From the NCBI GenBank assembly GCA_035315685.1, contig DATFXR010000075.1, forward strand, positions 1-30,323: a stretch of 30,323 bases of DNA, given 5' to 3'. The stretch is from QHWK01 sp035315685 (lineage in GTDB: Bacteria; Acidobacteriota; Vicinamibacteria; Vicinamibacterales; CAVVIG01). The notes beneath the pieces are model-generated. The model had not been told where the DNA came from. It did no database searches and saw only the letters and a list, made by a program, of their open reading frames with translations. How positions within the stretch are numbered: position 1 is the first letter of the stretch; each line of letters begins with the position of its first letter. Made by a program: the position numbers and the translations under genes. This document shows, in pieces, positions 9,301 through 19,700 of the stretch.

Positions 9301-12300
9301 GGCGGAGTCAGGATTGGCCACCGGTGCGTTATCGGTGCTGATAGTGATGTCCTCGAGTTGCGGCGTCACGTCGGGATTGCCCGTCGCGAGCACGGCGCGG
9401 TACTGGACGTAGCGCGACGTCAACGAGACTGGACCGCCCGACGACATCGGCGCATACGCGCTCCACGTCCCGTCCGGCGTCGCGGTATCGCCGCCTCGTA
9501 CGCTGATCGCGACGCTCGTGCCGTCCGGCGTCGTCGTCTTCCAGCGAATGGTGTTCCACGCGACCGTTGCGGCGGCATCGAAGATGCGCGAGTCGAAGGT
9601 GCCGGTCGCCGGGTACGGTGACATCCGCATCCAGTCGACGAAGATCGTGCCGCCGGCCGCGGTCAAGTCGCTCGCCGCGACGGGCCGCATCGGCCCAGCG
9701 ACGGCCAGCACATGGCTCGCCACGATCGCGCCGTCGACGTAATAGTCGACGTGGTCCGCCTTCCAGTCGATCGCGAAGCGATGGAACGAGCCGACCAGGC
9801 CGCTACCGAGGCTCGTGTCGAGGGTCGAGCCAGCGCCGTTGTTCGTGCGCGCGAACAGCATGCCGCCGCTGAGCGTCGAGAAGATTGCCCATGGCTCCGT
9901 CGGCGTCGCGAAGGTGACGCCGAGACCCGCGTGCTGGAACGCGTCGCCGGAAAAGTTCGCGGTGAACTCGATCCTGTGCGGCGCGGAGAAGATCGCCGAC
10001 GGCGTCGCATCGAACGTTTCGGGCAGGCACGCACCATTCGGATCCACGCTGCAGCTGGCGACGCGCGCACCGTCGACCCGCAGGACGCCGCCACCGATGA
10101 TCGAATAGCCCCCTCCAGCGGCCCACGGCGCCTGGGTCCATCCGGGCGACAACGCCGGTCCCGTGAACTCGGACCCTACGCTCGGAGCCAGAATCAACTC
10201 GCCGTCGTCGGTCTGCGACACGTACGTGGCGGTCCCGATTGATCCGGCCGCGAAATCAGAGGCCGCGGTGTCGCGCAACGTCGGTCCCGGCATCGAGAAC
10301 GGCGGCGCGGCGATCGTCGCCCGGTTGCCGCTGCGATCGATGGCGGTGATCAGCGAATAGTAGGTCGTCTTCGGCTGCAGGCCAGTGAGCGACGTCGTGT
10401 GCTGCGCGACGAAGTTCGCGCTGGAGACGGTGGTCGTGCCGGGCGGCAGATTGTCGATCGACGCAACCAGGATCGCCGGATCGGTGCCGACGTCGATCCG
10501 CGATGTCGCCAGCTCGTCGGTGATCCACGTCAGCATCGCCCGCGAGCTGTCGAGCGCGCTCGCCGTGATCGCCGAAATCTGCGGCGGTGTCGTGTCCAAG
10601 ACGCCCGGTGCGAACACCACGTCCACCCAGTAGTTGGTGGCATTGAACGTGTTCTGCGGGAACGCGCTGGCGCCGTACGAGAACAGGCCGTTCGGCCGCT
10701 GCGCCGTCGACTGCGGGGCGTGCAGCGGCGGCGAGTCGACGCCAACGGTCGCGAAGTAGCCGCCGCTGGCCGCATAGTTGCCGACGTCCGTGTGGTACGA
10801 CGCAACGTAGACGGTGTTCGCGGTAATCGCGACCGGCGTGCTGAAGAGCACCTGCTGCCAGCCGGACGGCGTCTCGCTCGAAAAATCCGCCGTCGCCAGA
10901 CGGGCGCCGGTCGAGGACCAGAGACTGCCGGAGTGTGTGCCAGTGTTCGTGGCGCCCTTGTAGAAGCGGATGCCGGTGATGAAGCCGTCGATGTCGCTCG
11001 TGAACTGCACGCCGAGCTCGACAGCGTTGGCGTCGGCAGCACTCGCCACGCCCGGCGCGGCAGTCGGTTGCCAGATGCTCGTGCATGGACAGACTCCGGG
11101 CACGATCGAAACCGCCGAACCTGCGCCGGCGACCTCCCGGTTTCCGCTGTCGTCGATCGCGCGCACTTTGATGCTCGCGGAGCCCGGAACGCCAGGCGTC
11201 CAGTCGACATTCCAGAGAGTGGTGCCTTGTGCTGCCTTCCAGGTCGCGCCGCCGTCCACCGACACCTCGACACCGGCAACCAAGCCGCCACCCTGGTCCG
11301 TCGAGGTCCCGGTGATCGTGACGGGAACACCGGCCGACACAGTCCCGCCATTGGTCGGGAACACGACCGCCGACACGGGCGCCGCCGCGTCGGTGGACTT
11401 GATGGCGGTGAACAGGCGCGGATTGCTCGGGTCGGGACCGACCTGCAGCGTCGCCGGCTGGGCGCCCATGTCGGCGAGCAGGTTCACAGTCGCCTGCTCC
11501 ATCGCCTGATCGGTCGTGTGCGAGGTCGGCGCCGTGCCACGATCGTGATTGCCGTCGAGGCCCCACGACCACTGAACCGTGCCGGCGCCGAACACCAACG
11601 CGCCGCTGCTGTGGCGGTACAGCGTCAGCGTATGCGTGGCGCGTCCTGGCGCGACATTCGCGCCGAAGTCGCTCAGCTTCTCCGGCTCGTCGAGCGTCGT
11701 CGACGACAGCCGGATCAATCCGGCCGGCCGTGATCCGTTGTCGACATCCTCATCCCACTCGTAGCCGAGCGTCTCTTCGGGCGTGCGGTAGACGTCGCCG
11801 GCCGCCACCGCGCTCACGCCAGTGTGCGCCCACAGGCGCAGGCTGCCCATCGCCTGTGGGATCTTGATCCGATCCGCGCAGCAGTTGACGGTGAACAGCT
11901 GACCGGTCAGCCCGTTCTCCGGCTGGCCACCATCACTCGTCGCCGCGAAGCGCGGGTCGCGCCACGTGCCGGTCCAGACGCCCTTGCCCGTCTGGGGATC
12001 GACCGCCGGATCGATCTTCGCGTTGGCGATCGTTTCCTTGTAGCTGACCAGCGTGCGATACGCCGCGTTCGACCCATCGATGCTCGGTTCGTAGCGCGTC
12101 TTCCAGTACATCTCGTTGCCGCTGAAGAACGCGAGGTTCACGCCGGCGGTGCGCGCCGCCTCCACCGCCTGCCGCTGTGCCCCCGACCAGTACTCGTCGT
12201 GGCCGACCGAGAGAAACACGTTCGGCTTGTGCGCGCCAACGAGGTCCGCGCCGCGCCGATCGGTGTCCACGCCGCTCTGGTACTTCACGTCGTAGCCGTT

Positions 12301-13092
12301 GGCTTCGAGCCAGCGGATCAGTGGATACTCGGCGTTGAACAGGAAGCTCTGCGGATCGTGCGCGCGCGTGTCGAACGGCCGGTTGTAGCTCACCTTCGCG
12401 GCGCGCGTCTGGCACGAATACGAGCTCCCGCCATTACTCAGCGGCCCGCCGCAGTAGAGGCTCGCGCCGCCGTTGGTGACGCCCGGATACTGGTTGTAGG
12501 CCTGCCACGTCGTGTCCGACGTCTGGAACACGATGTCCGCCGTGCGCGCGTCGTCGCGCACGACGAAGATGATGTGGCTGGAATTTCCGTTGTCGCTGCG
12601 CGTCAGCTTTGCGACGTAGATGCCGGACACCGCCGTGGACGGCACTGCCCACGACGCGGACTCCGTCCAGTTGCCGCAATCGACAAGACCGGTGGTCGCG
12701 TCGGCCATGCAGGCCGGCTGCGTCTGGGCCGGCGGCGCGACCGTGAGCGTGGTGACGAGTGTCGCCCCCTTATCGCCGTAGTACCCGAGGCGATAGACGT
12801 CAATCGTGTAACCGGCGATCGCACCCGGCGCCGCGATCTTGAAGTGAACGGTCTCGCCGACGTTCACGCTGATGTCGGTCGCAAATCCCTGGATGTCCGG
12901 GTCGCCGGCGCCGCTGATGTCCCAGTTGCTCGCGCCTGGCTTGGCGTTTTCGTCCGCGATCGTCGTCGGACTCGCATGAACGATCGGATGGCTTGCGCCG
13001 CGATCGAACAGCATCAGGATCAGGGCGGTGACGATTACGATGAACGCGCGGACGGTGAAACGACTCGTAAGTGCGCAGAACGGTCTATTCAT
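6316..13092 (-). CDS. Giant gene 1: secreted modular protein with N,N-dimethylformamidase-beta-like domain, DUF4082, lectin, cadherin/Ig and Calx-beta modules
   Basis: 2258 residues from the ATG at 13092, which has GAGGTGG just upstream; a GTG extension to 13125 is less likely. Residues 1-40 are a signal peptide (hydrophobic core AFIVIVTALILMLF). Residues about 45-560 form the dimethylformamidase-beta-like domain, with GFATDISVNVGETVHFKI, VYRLGYYG, FQTSDTTWQAYNQYPG, HDEYWS (298-303), SGNEMYWKTRYEPSIDG and GAGTVQWSWGLDGNHDR. An Ig-like domain (about 570-660), DUF4082 (about 666-830, CPC to NYWVDVVF) and an FN3-like unit follow. Next come a ConA-like lectin domain (about 940-1250), two cadherin-like repeats (1255-1450), Ig-like units (1450-1655), an MBG-like unit (1655-1735), two Calx-beta repeats (1740-1960) and a second ConA-like domain ending in KDVTLAFKR. 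Dimethylformamidase uses a mononuclear iron held by two Tyr and one Glu; I cannot map those ligands without an alignment. The modules suggest a surface or matrix protein; enzymatic activity is unproven. Confidence 0.9.
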   Translation of the reverse strand: MNRPFCALTSRFTVRAFIVIVTALILMLFDRGASHPIVHASPTTIADENAKPGASNWDISGAGDPDIQGFATDISVNVGETVHFKIAAPGAIAGYTIDVYRLGYYGDKGATLVTTLTVAPPAQTQPACMADATTGLVDCGNWTESASWAVPSTAVSGIYVAKLTRSDNGNSSHIIFVVRDDARTADIVFQTSDTTWQAYNQYPGVTNGGASLYCGGPLSNGGSSYSCQTRAAKVSYNRPFDTRAHDPQSFLFNAEYPLIRWLEANGYDVKYQSGVDTDRRGADLVGAHKPNVFLSVGHDEYWSGAQRQAVEAARTAGVNLAFFSGNEMYWKTRYEPSIDGSNAAYRTLVSYKETIANAKIDPAVDPQTGKGVWTGTWRDPRFAATSDGGQPENGLTGQLFTVNCCADRIKIPQAMGSLRLWAHTGVSAVAAGDVYRTPEETLGYEWDEDVDNGSRPAGLIRLSSTTLDEPEKLSDFGANVAPGRATHTLTLYRHSSGALVFGAGTVQWSWGLDGNHDRGTAPTSHTTDQAMEQATVNLLADMGAQPATLQVGPDPSNPRLFTAIKSTDAAAPVSAVVFPTNGGTVSAGVPVTITGTSTDQGGGLVAGVEVSVDGGATWKAAQGTTLWNVDWTPGVPGSASIKVRAIDDSGNREVAGAGSAVSIVPGVCPCTSIWQPTAAPGVASAADANAVELGVQFTSDIDGFITGIRFYKGATNTGTHSGSLWSSTGARLATADFSSETPSGWQQVLFSTPVAITANTVYVASYHTDVGNYAASGGYFATVGVDSPPLHAPQSTAQRPNGLFSYGASAFPQNTFNATNYWVDVVFAPGVLDTTPPQISAITASALDSSRAMLTWITDELATSRIDVGTDPAILVASIDNLPPGTTTVSSANFVAQHTTSLTGLQPKTTYYSLITAIDRSGNRATIAAPPFSMPGPTLRDTAASDFAAGSIGTATYVSQTDDGELILAPSVGSEFTGPALSPGWTQAPWAAGGGYSIIGGGVLRVDGARVASCSVDPNGACLPETFDATPSAIFSAPHRIEFTANFSGDAFQHAGLGVTFATPTEPWAIFSTLSGGMLFARTNNGAGSTLDTSLGSGLVGSFHRFAIDWKADHVDYYVDGAIVASHVLAVAGPMRPVAASDLTAAGGTIFVDWMRMSPYPATGTFDSRIFDAAATVAWNTIRWKTTTPDGTSVAISVRGGDTATPDGTWSAYAPMSSGGPVSLTSRYVQYRAVLATGNPDVTPQLEDITISTDNAPVANPDSAVVAVNGSHTFAASGPGSLTANDSDADASDVLHVAGVTAASHGTVVLNGDGSVTYTPAANYSGPDGFTYTVSDGLLTASAPVSIDVHFGNVPPVAVNDAYSVNEDATLTIPATAGVLSNDTDADHDSLTATLTAPPVNGTLTLGADGGFTYQPNPDFFGSDSFTYTVSDGHGGTATGTVNVTVTPVNDVPIFTKGADQINAGVVGAQTVTNWATKISAGPANESGQALNFIVSNNNTALFSAQPAVAPDGTLTYTPTANATGSATVIVSLHDNGGIANGGVDTSAPQTFTITVNKATTTTALSSSLNPTVYGQAVTFTATVAVVAPGSGTASGTVTFMDGAAALGTATLDAGAKATFTTSGVRAGARSITAVYAGAAVFGGSTSAALTQNVGTVKLTITADSKTRPVGSDNPPMTVSYSGFVNGDTAANLATPPNVTTTATTASPAGAYPITASGAASNDYTFTYLSGTMKVIPVPTLTAADSSVAEGNSTAPFAIVVTLSSAMDVPATVDYATANATAVAGVDYVSTSGTLVFASGERTKAVAVPIIGNQLFQNDRTFTLKLSNAKNATIPSASVKVTIVDDDPKPVISISANSVVEGNSGTTPVTVTLTLTGATALPASATYATADGTATAGSDYLAASGTVTFAPGETVKTFVVSVLGDIVPEATETFTVRITSTASAATGVKVATVSIIDDDSTSWVDATAADFAAGTVDGTYISQTDNGEVILAPALGSEFSGQILDGGWTSKALVAGGAATLGAGGITIDGASVVGGASGFTAGRSVEFSAKFSGAAGQNAGFTATGALSAPYAVFGTKAAGTLLARSVIAGTTLETPISGYKFNQIHKFRIDWNATTVVYWVDDTKVATHTITLSQPMFPTAFDVTVGDGALFIHYMRMTPYAAAGTYTSAVFDAGSVVTWMTMSWTATLPAGTTVALKYRTGNTPTPDATWSTLKAVSASGAALSGSTRYLQFVVQESTSDLSQTAVLKDVTLAFKR

Positions 13093-13371
13093 TGGCCACC
13101 TCGTCGCTGCCGGGGTCACAGGCACACCCGTGACAACACGTCTTGCGGACGCGCTCCGGCATGACGACTACTCAGGACACGAGAGCTAGTTGGAGAACAT
13201 CATGAGCAATGGAGGCGCCAGAAAGGCGCGGACGTGTGGAAAAGTCGCGTGACGAAAAGGCTATGTGTCTGGCTGCGAGCGAATTAGCGCGAAGGCGTGC
13301 GCGCGGCCGGCGACGACCCGCTCGGTACCCCACCAAAGTGAAAGCGGGAAATCCCGTGAAGCCCCCGGATG
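13093..13371 (-). other. Leader region of giant gene 1
   Basis: About 280 non-coding bases between the shared two-box element and the start codon. It includes the TCCRTTGCT-type motif at 13203-13213. A block GGCACACCCGTGACA at 13121-13135 matches GGCACACGTGTGACA before gene 2 (20137-20151). No convincing gene is seen in it. Confidence 0.4.
13203..13213 (-). promoter_or_regulatory. Shared leader motif TCCATTGCTCA before gene 1
   Basis: On the minus strand TCCATTGCTCA lies 111 bases before the start codon. The same core TCCRTTGCT occurs before all four giant genes (20212-20222, 24255-24265, 29486-29496). Confidence 0.4.
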
Positions 13372-13408
13372 GACTCCGAGACGTTTCTCATCCGACAGGC
13401 AGACTTCT
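13372..13408 (-). promoter_or_regulatory. Two-box element upstream of gene 1 (promoter candidate)
   Basis: Plus strand GACTCCGAGA (13372-13381), 15 bases, then AGGCAGACTTCT (13397-13408). The copy before gene 2 has the same two boxes with exactly the same spacing. Read on the coding strand it is AGAAGTCTGCCT-N15-TCTCGGAGTC, which has the geometry of a -35/-10 pair, perhaps for an alternative sigma factor. Confidence 0.45.
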
Positions 13409-13470
13409 TGATTTGTTCGACGTTGTCGCTCTCCGTGCAGGCATATGCCGAATGACGAATTCGTTCCGTT

Positions 13471-13575
13471 GGAAAACGCGAAGGGGACGAAGCCAGCAAA
13501 GCGACGCGCTTTGCCAACTTCGCACCCCTTTGCGTCCGGCGTGGGGAGCAAGGAGGAGGAGGAAGAAGCCCCCAG
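13471..13575 (-). repeat. 3' hairpin element, copy B (originally downstream of giant gene 2)
   Basis: Homologous to 6203-6308. The core folds better than copy A: AAGGGG/CCCCTT at the base, then CGAAG/CTTCG, then an eight-pair tip GCAAAGCG-ACG-CGCTTTGC. Several base changes between the copies preserve pairing, such as AAGGGC/GCCCTT in A against AAGGGG/CCCCTT in B. It is followed by TGGGGAGCAAGGAGG and CCCCCAG as in copy A. It lies just beyond the fossil gene end at 13582. Confidence 0.65.
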
Positions 13576-13581
13576 CCGTTC

Positions 13582-13742
13582 TTACCGCTTGAAGGACAGC
13601 GTTACGTCCTTCAGCAGCGCCGTCTGCGACAGATCCGACGTCTTTTCCTGAACTGCGAACTGCATATAGCGCGTCGCTTGCCAGCGGCGGCATATGGCGT
13701 CATCCGCATGTACTCGAGAACGATCGCACCGTCCCCGGGCGA
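13582..13742 (-). pseudogene. Fossil C-terminus of giant gene 2 (orphaned, internally deleted)
   Basis: The minus strand encodes RYMQFAVQEKTSDLSQTALL followed by KDVTLSFKR and a stop at 13582-13584. Gene 1 ends RYLQFVVQESTSDLSQTAVL, KDVTLAFKR: 24 of 29 residues are identical by my count. Just upstream, in another frame, GDGAIVLEYMRMTPYAA matches GDGALFIHYMRMTPYAA of gene 1. About 63 residues between the two pieces are missing. The homology reaches to the present stop codon of gene 2. This is the old 3' end of gene 2, cut off when new DNA became its C-terminal part. Confidence 0.85.
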
Positions 13743-16700
13743 CTACGGCCTCGCTTGGATGTTGCCTTCATTAATCGCGAGTTGACTAGTCGGGCTTCCA
13801 AGTTGGTAGTAGGTGCCAGTGACGGTATCCCACACCCTGAGCGCGTAGGTGTCGGGGCCCGCACCGGGGCTCGAGCCCGGTTCGCGGTTGTCGGTCACGT
13901 CGACCTGGAAGTTGTAGTTGCCTCCCACGCTGTAGGCGACGCCGGTCTGTCTGTTCACGGCCGCGATGTTGTTCTTGCCTGAGAACGAGGCCCTGCAGAC
14001 GGTCGGTGTCGTCGCCGTGCAGTTCATGGTGAGACCGACCATGGAGTTGCTCTTGATGATCCAGTTGTACGCGCCGGCCGGCAGGTAACCGCCGGTCGGA
14101 AGCGGCACGCTGTTCGCGACGATCGTCCTCCGGTAAATGTACAGACTGTTGCCCTGAACGTTGGCGTTCTTCAGGTATTTCACCGTGAAGCCAAAGTTGC
14201 TCCGCGAACCGAGAGTCGGTTCGTTCAACCAACCGCCGCCTGTGCTGAAGCCAGTTCCGGCGATGGCCACGGTTACGGCTTCGTCTTCCACAGGTGCTGT
14301 GTAGTATCCATTGAGGACGAGTTCGATCTTGACGAGGTAATTATCTGCGCCCAGGCTCGTGGTCTGACAGCTTCCAGACGCCGTGCCTGTGCCGACATAC
14401 GTCAGGTTGGCCGTTGTGCAGCCCACGATGGGGCTGCTCAGCGTCGTGTCGGTCGATTTGTAGAACGTGAACTTCAGCTGCGTCGTGTTCAGCTTGTCAC
14501 CCAGATTACCATCCGCCACACCGAGTAGCTGCTCGCGAACGACGGCCGCCATCGTCAGAGTCGTGGCGCTACTGGTTGAGGTACTGCCCGTCGACTTGAG
14601 CGTATCGCCGCTGTACTCGATCTGCGCATCCTCTTTCGTTCTTGTGAGTATCCCTGGATTGATGGCCACGCTGTAGTTGCCCAACTTGCCGTCCGGATCC
14701 GCGAGGACGGGAGTGATCGAGTAATTACCTGCCGGACTGAATTGGGTCGCGGTCGTCAGTAAACTGACGATGGAGATCCGGTCGCCATTCATGACCCCCG
14801 TCAGCGTGCTCGAGAACGCCGGAAGGGGATCGCTGTATTGCCCGCCGAGTGGGACGTTATACGCCGTCGCGGTCAGCACAGCTGGTGTGATCGTCAAGGC
14901 GCCAGGGACGTATTTGATGGCGTAGTTAGCCAGCCCCGTTCCGACGGCGGCGCTCGCCACTATCGGATACGACCCGGCGACCACCGTCGCGCTCGCCGCC
15001 GCGCCGGTGCTGATCTCCGTAACTCCAGCGATCGTGTCGGGGCTCACCAGACCCACCTGAGTGAACGCGGTCGCAGCGAACGTCTTCACCGTCCCGTACG
15101 GCTTGTTGTCGCTGTTGGCCGTGATCGTCAGCGTCGCGGTTCCGACGTTCTGCGTCAGCGCGGCCGACGTGCTGCCGCTGAAGAGCGTCGCGCCCGCATA
15201 CACAGCGGTGCTCGAGTGCAGGCCCGCGTTGAGCGCTGGCGTCGTGAAGGTGGCCTTCCCGGTCGCGTCGAGTGCCGCCGTGCCGAGCGTCGCCGCAGCG
15301 TCCATGAATGTCACGGTGCCCGCCGCGACTCCTGAACCGGGCGCCGCGACGGCCACGGTCGCAGTGAAGGTGACCGCCTGGCCGTAGACCGACGAACTCG
15401 ACGACGAGCTGACCGCCGTCGTCGTCGTCGCTTTGTTCACTGCGATCGTGAACGTCTGCGCCGCGCTGGTGTCCACGCCGCCGTTGAGCGTGCCGCCGTT
15501 GTCGTGGAGCGACACGGTCACGGCCGCTGACCCGGCCACATTTGGCGAGGGCGTGTACGTGAGCGTTCCATCCGGCGCGACCGCCGGCTGCGCGCTGAAG
15601 AGCGCCGTGTTGTTGTTGCCGACGATGAAGTTCAAGGTCTGGCCCGCTTCGTCGGCGGGGCCGGCACTGATGTTCGTGGCCCAGTTCGTCACAGTCTGAG
15701 CGCCGACGACGCCGGCCTTGATCTGATCGGCGCCCTTCGTGAAGCTCGGCGCATCGTTCACCGGGTTGACCGTAATCGTCACCGTCGCTTCGTTGCTGTC
15801 GGAGTTGCCGTCGTTCGCCTTGTAGCGGAACGAATCGGATCCGGAAAAGTTCGCCGCCGGTGTGTACGAGAACGCGCCGTTCCCGCTGAGGGTCAGCAGG
15901 CCATGCAGCGGCAGGGCGGTCACCGCGGCGGTCAGCGGATCGTGCTCCGCGTCGGTGTCGTTGACGAGCACGCCGGAAGTGGCCGGCACCGTCAGCGTCG
16001 CGTCTTCGTTGACGCTGTAGGAGTCGTTCACGGCGACCGGCGGGACGTTGGGCGAGCGCACGGCGATCGAGACGGTCGTCGACGAGGTGAGCAGGCCGTC
16101 GCTGACCGTGTAGGTGAACGCGTCCGGTCCGGCGTAGTTCGCGGCGGGCGTGTATGCGACGGAGCCGTCCAGGTTGAGCACGGCCGATCCATGGGCCGCG
16201 GCCGTAATCGCATCAACGTGCAGGACGTTACCCGGATCGGCGTCGGTGTCGTTTGCGGTCAGGCTCGTCGGACCAAAGGCTGCAAAGACCTGCGACCCGT
16301 TCGTGGCGACGACCGCTGAGTCCGGATTTGCGACTGGCGCATGGCCGGTGCTGATGATGATGTCGTTCAGCCGCGGCGTGATCCCGGTGCTGGTGCTCGA
16401 CAGGTCGGCGCGGTACTGGATGAACTGTGCATGCGCCGTCAGCGGTCCGCCCGGGGCGATCGGCGCAAACGACGACCAGGTTTCATCGGGCGTCGCCGTG
16501 TCGCCGCTTCGAACGCTGATCGCGACGCTCGTACCGGCCGGCGTCACGGCGTTCCACTGGATGCTGTGCCAGTCTACCGGGCTGCCAGCGTCGAAGACGC
16601 GCGAGAGGAACGATCCGCTCGCGGCATACGGCGTCATGCGCATCCAGTTCACCGTGACGTTGCCGCCGAACTCGTTGAAGTCGCTCGCGGCGATCGGCCG

Positions 16701-19700
16701 CATCGGACCGGCGACGGCCAGAGGATGCGAGACCACGAGGTTGCCATCGATGTAGTAGTCGACGCTGTTCGTCTTCCAGTCGATGCGGAACAAGTGCGGC
16801 GCGCCAAGAGGGCCGCTGCCCAGGAACGTGTCGATGGTGCTGCTGCCGGTATTCGTCCTGGCGTTCAGCGCGCCGCCGCTCATCGTGCTGAAGATGGCCC
16901 ACGGCTCGGCGGCCGATCCCAGTGTCTGGCCGAAGCCGGCATGCTGGAACGAATCGCCGGTGAACGTCGACAGGAACTCGAGTGTGTGTGGTGCCGTGAA
17001 GATCGCTGACGGTGTCGACGTCGCCGTTTCGCCAGGCAGACAGTTGCCGGCGGGGTCGGTCGCGCACATAGCGACCCGGACACCATCCACGATCATCTGG
17101 CCGCCGCCGAGGGCGGAGTAGCCATTCGGACCGAAGGCCCACTCAATCCAGCCGGACGGCATCCTCGTGCCCGAGAACTCATTCCCAACGGCCGGCGCCA
17201 GAATCAGCTCGCCGTCGTCGGTCTCCGAGGCGTACGTGCCGGTCCCCGTTCCAGCGAGGAAGTCGGTCTGCGCCGTATCGCGGAGCGTCGGGCCAGGCAC
17301 GGTGAAGCTCGGCGCCGCCGAAGTCGTCGAGTTGCCCGCGGCGTCAGCCGACGTGACCCGGTAGTAATAGGTCGTGTTCGATTGCAGACCGGTGAGGAGC
17401 AGCGCGCGGGTCGTGACGAACGCCGCGCTCGCTACCGTCAGCCTCTGCGCCTGCGGGAACGTGAAGTTCGTCGAGTACTCAACCTTCGAGCTTGCCGGCT
17501 CGTCGGTGGCCCAGGAGATCGAGACCCTCGCGCTGTCGATCGTCTGCGCGCGCAGGCTCGCGATCGTCGGCGGCGTGGTGTCGGTGATCGTCGGCGAGAA
17601 CACGACGTCCACCCAGTAGTTCGTGTCGAGGAACGTCTGCGTCGGGAACGCACTCACTCCGCCGATGAACATGCCGTTGCCGGCGGCGATCGGGCTCGTC
17701 GGCGCGTGCAGCGGCGGCGAGTCGACCGACGCCGACGTGAAGTAGCCACTCGTCGCGGAGTAGTGGCCCACGTTGGTGTGGTACGACGCGATGTAGGTCG
17801 TCCCTGCAGTAATCGGAACCGGCGTGTTGAAGAGCACCTGCTGCCAGCCCGACGCCGTTTCGTTGACGAAGGTCGCGGTTGCGAGTTGGGTTCCGCCCGT
17901 CGTCCACAGATTGCCGAGGTGCGTGCCGGTGTTCGCCACGCTCTTGTAGTAGCGGATGCCGGTGATGAAGCCGTCGATGTCGCTCTTGAACTTGACGCCA
18001 AGCTCGTACGCGTTGCCGTCGCCAGAATCCGGAATCGGCGGCACCGTCGTCGGCTTCCAGAGGGTCGTGCACGGGCAGTCGCCCGGCGTCACGACGACAG
18101 TGACGCTGGCGCCTGGCGTCTCGACGTTACCGCTGTCGTCGATCGCGCGCACCCGAATCGTCGCGGAGCCTGGCGTGCCGGGGGTCCAGTCGAAGTTCCA
18201 CAGCGTGGTGCCCTGCGCGGCTTTCCACGTCGTCCCGCCATCGACCGAGACCTCGACGCCCGCGATCTGACCGCCGCCCTGATCGGTCGACGTGCCGGTG
18301 ATCGTGAGGCGGCTGCCACTCGGCACCAACCCGCCGGGCTCGGGGAAGACGATCGACGATGTCGGCCCGAAAATGTCGGCCGACTTGGTGGCGGCGACGA
18401 GCGGCCGTGTCGGGTCGGCGCCGATCTGCAGCGTCGCCGGCTGCACGTCCATGTCGGCGAGCAGGTTCACCGTGGCCTGCTGCATCGCCTGGTCGGGTGT
18501 GTGCGCCGCGGCGCTGGCGCCGCGATCGTGCGTACCGTCGAGACCCCATGACCACTGCACGGTGCCGGCGCCGAAGACGATCGCGCCGCTGCTGTGGCGG
18601 TACATCGTCAACGTGTGTGTCGCGCGACCCTGGGCCACGTTGGCGCCGAAGTCGGTCAACTTCTCCGGCTCGTCGAGCGTCGTCTGCGAGAGGTGGATCA
18701 GACCCGCGGGGCGGAACCCGTTGTCCAGATCCTCATCCCACTCGTAGCCGAGCGTCTCCAGCGGCGTTCGGTAGAAGTCGCCAGGCGGTACTGCGCTGAC
18801 GCCGGTGTTCGCCCACAGACGCATGTTCCCCATCGACTGCGGGATCTTGATGCGATCCGAACAGCAGTTCACGGTGAAGATCTGACCGATCAGCCTGTTC
18901 TCGGGCTGGCCGCCATCGCTCGTTGCGGCGAAGCGCGGATCGCGCCATGTGCCGGTCCAGATCGGCACGCCGGTGACCTGATCGACGGCCGGATCGATCT
19001 TCGCGTTGGCGATGGTTTCCTTGTAGGTGACCAGCGTGCGATATCCGGTCGCCGAGCCGTCGATGCTGGGCTCGTAGCGCGTCTTCCAGTACATCTCGTT
19101 GCCGCTGAGGAACGCGAGATGGACGCCGGCGTTGCGCGCGTTTTCCACTGCCTTGCGCTGCGCCGCCGACCAGTATTCGTCATGGCCGACCGAGAAGAAC
19201 ACCTTCGGCTTGTGCGCGCCGATCAAGTCGAAGCTCCGGCGATCGGTATCGACGCCGCTCTGGTACTTCACGTCGTAGCCGTTGGCTTCGAGCCAGCGGA
19301 CCATCGGGTATTCGGCGTTGAACAGGAAGCTCTGTGGATCGTGCGCGCGCGTATCGAATGGACGGTTGTAGCTCACCTTCGCCGCGCGTGTCGCACACGA
19401 GTTCAGGTACGAGCTTCCCACGTTGCTCAGCGGCCCGCCGCAGTAGAGGCTCGCGCCGCCGCTGGTGACGCCCGGATACTGGTTGTAGGCCTGCCACGTC
19501 GTGTCCGACGTCTGGAACACGATGTCGGCGGTCCGGCCGTCGTCCCGCACCACGAAGACGATGTGGCTCTTGCCGCCGCTGTCCGTGCGAATGAGCTTGG
19601 CGATGTAGATACCCGATACAGCAGTGGCCGGCACGGTCCACGACGCCGACTCCGCCCAGTTGCCGCAATCGACCAGCCCGGTCGTCGCCATCTGGCTGAC

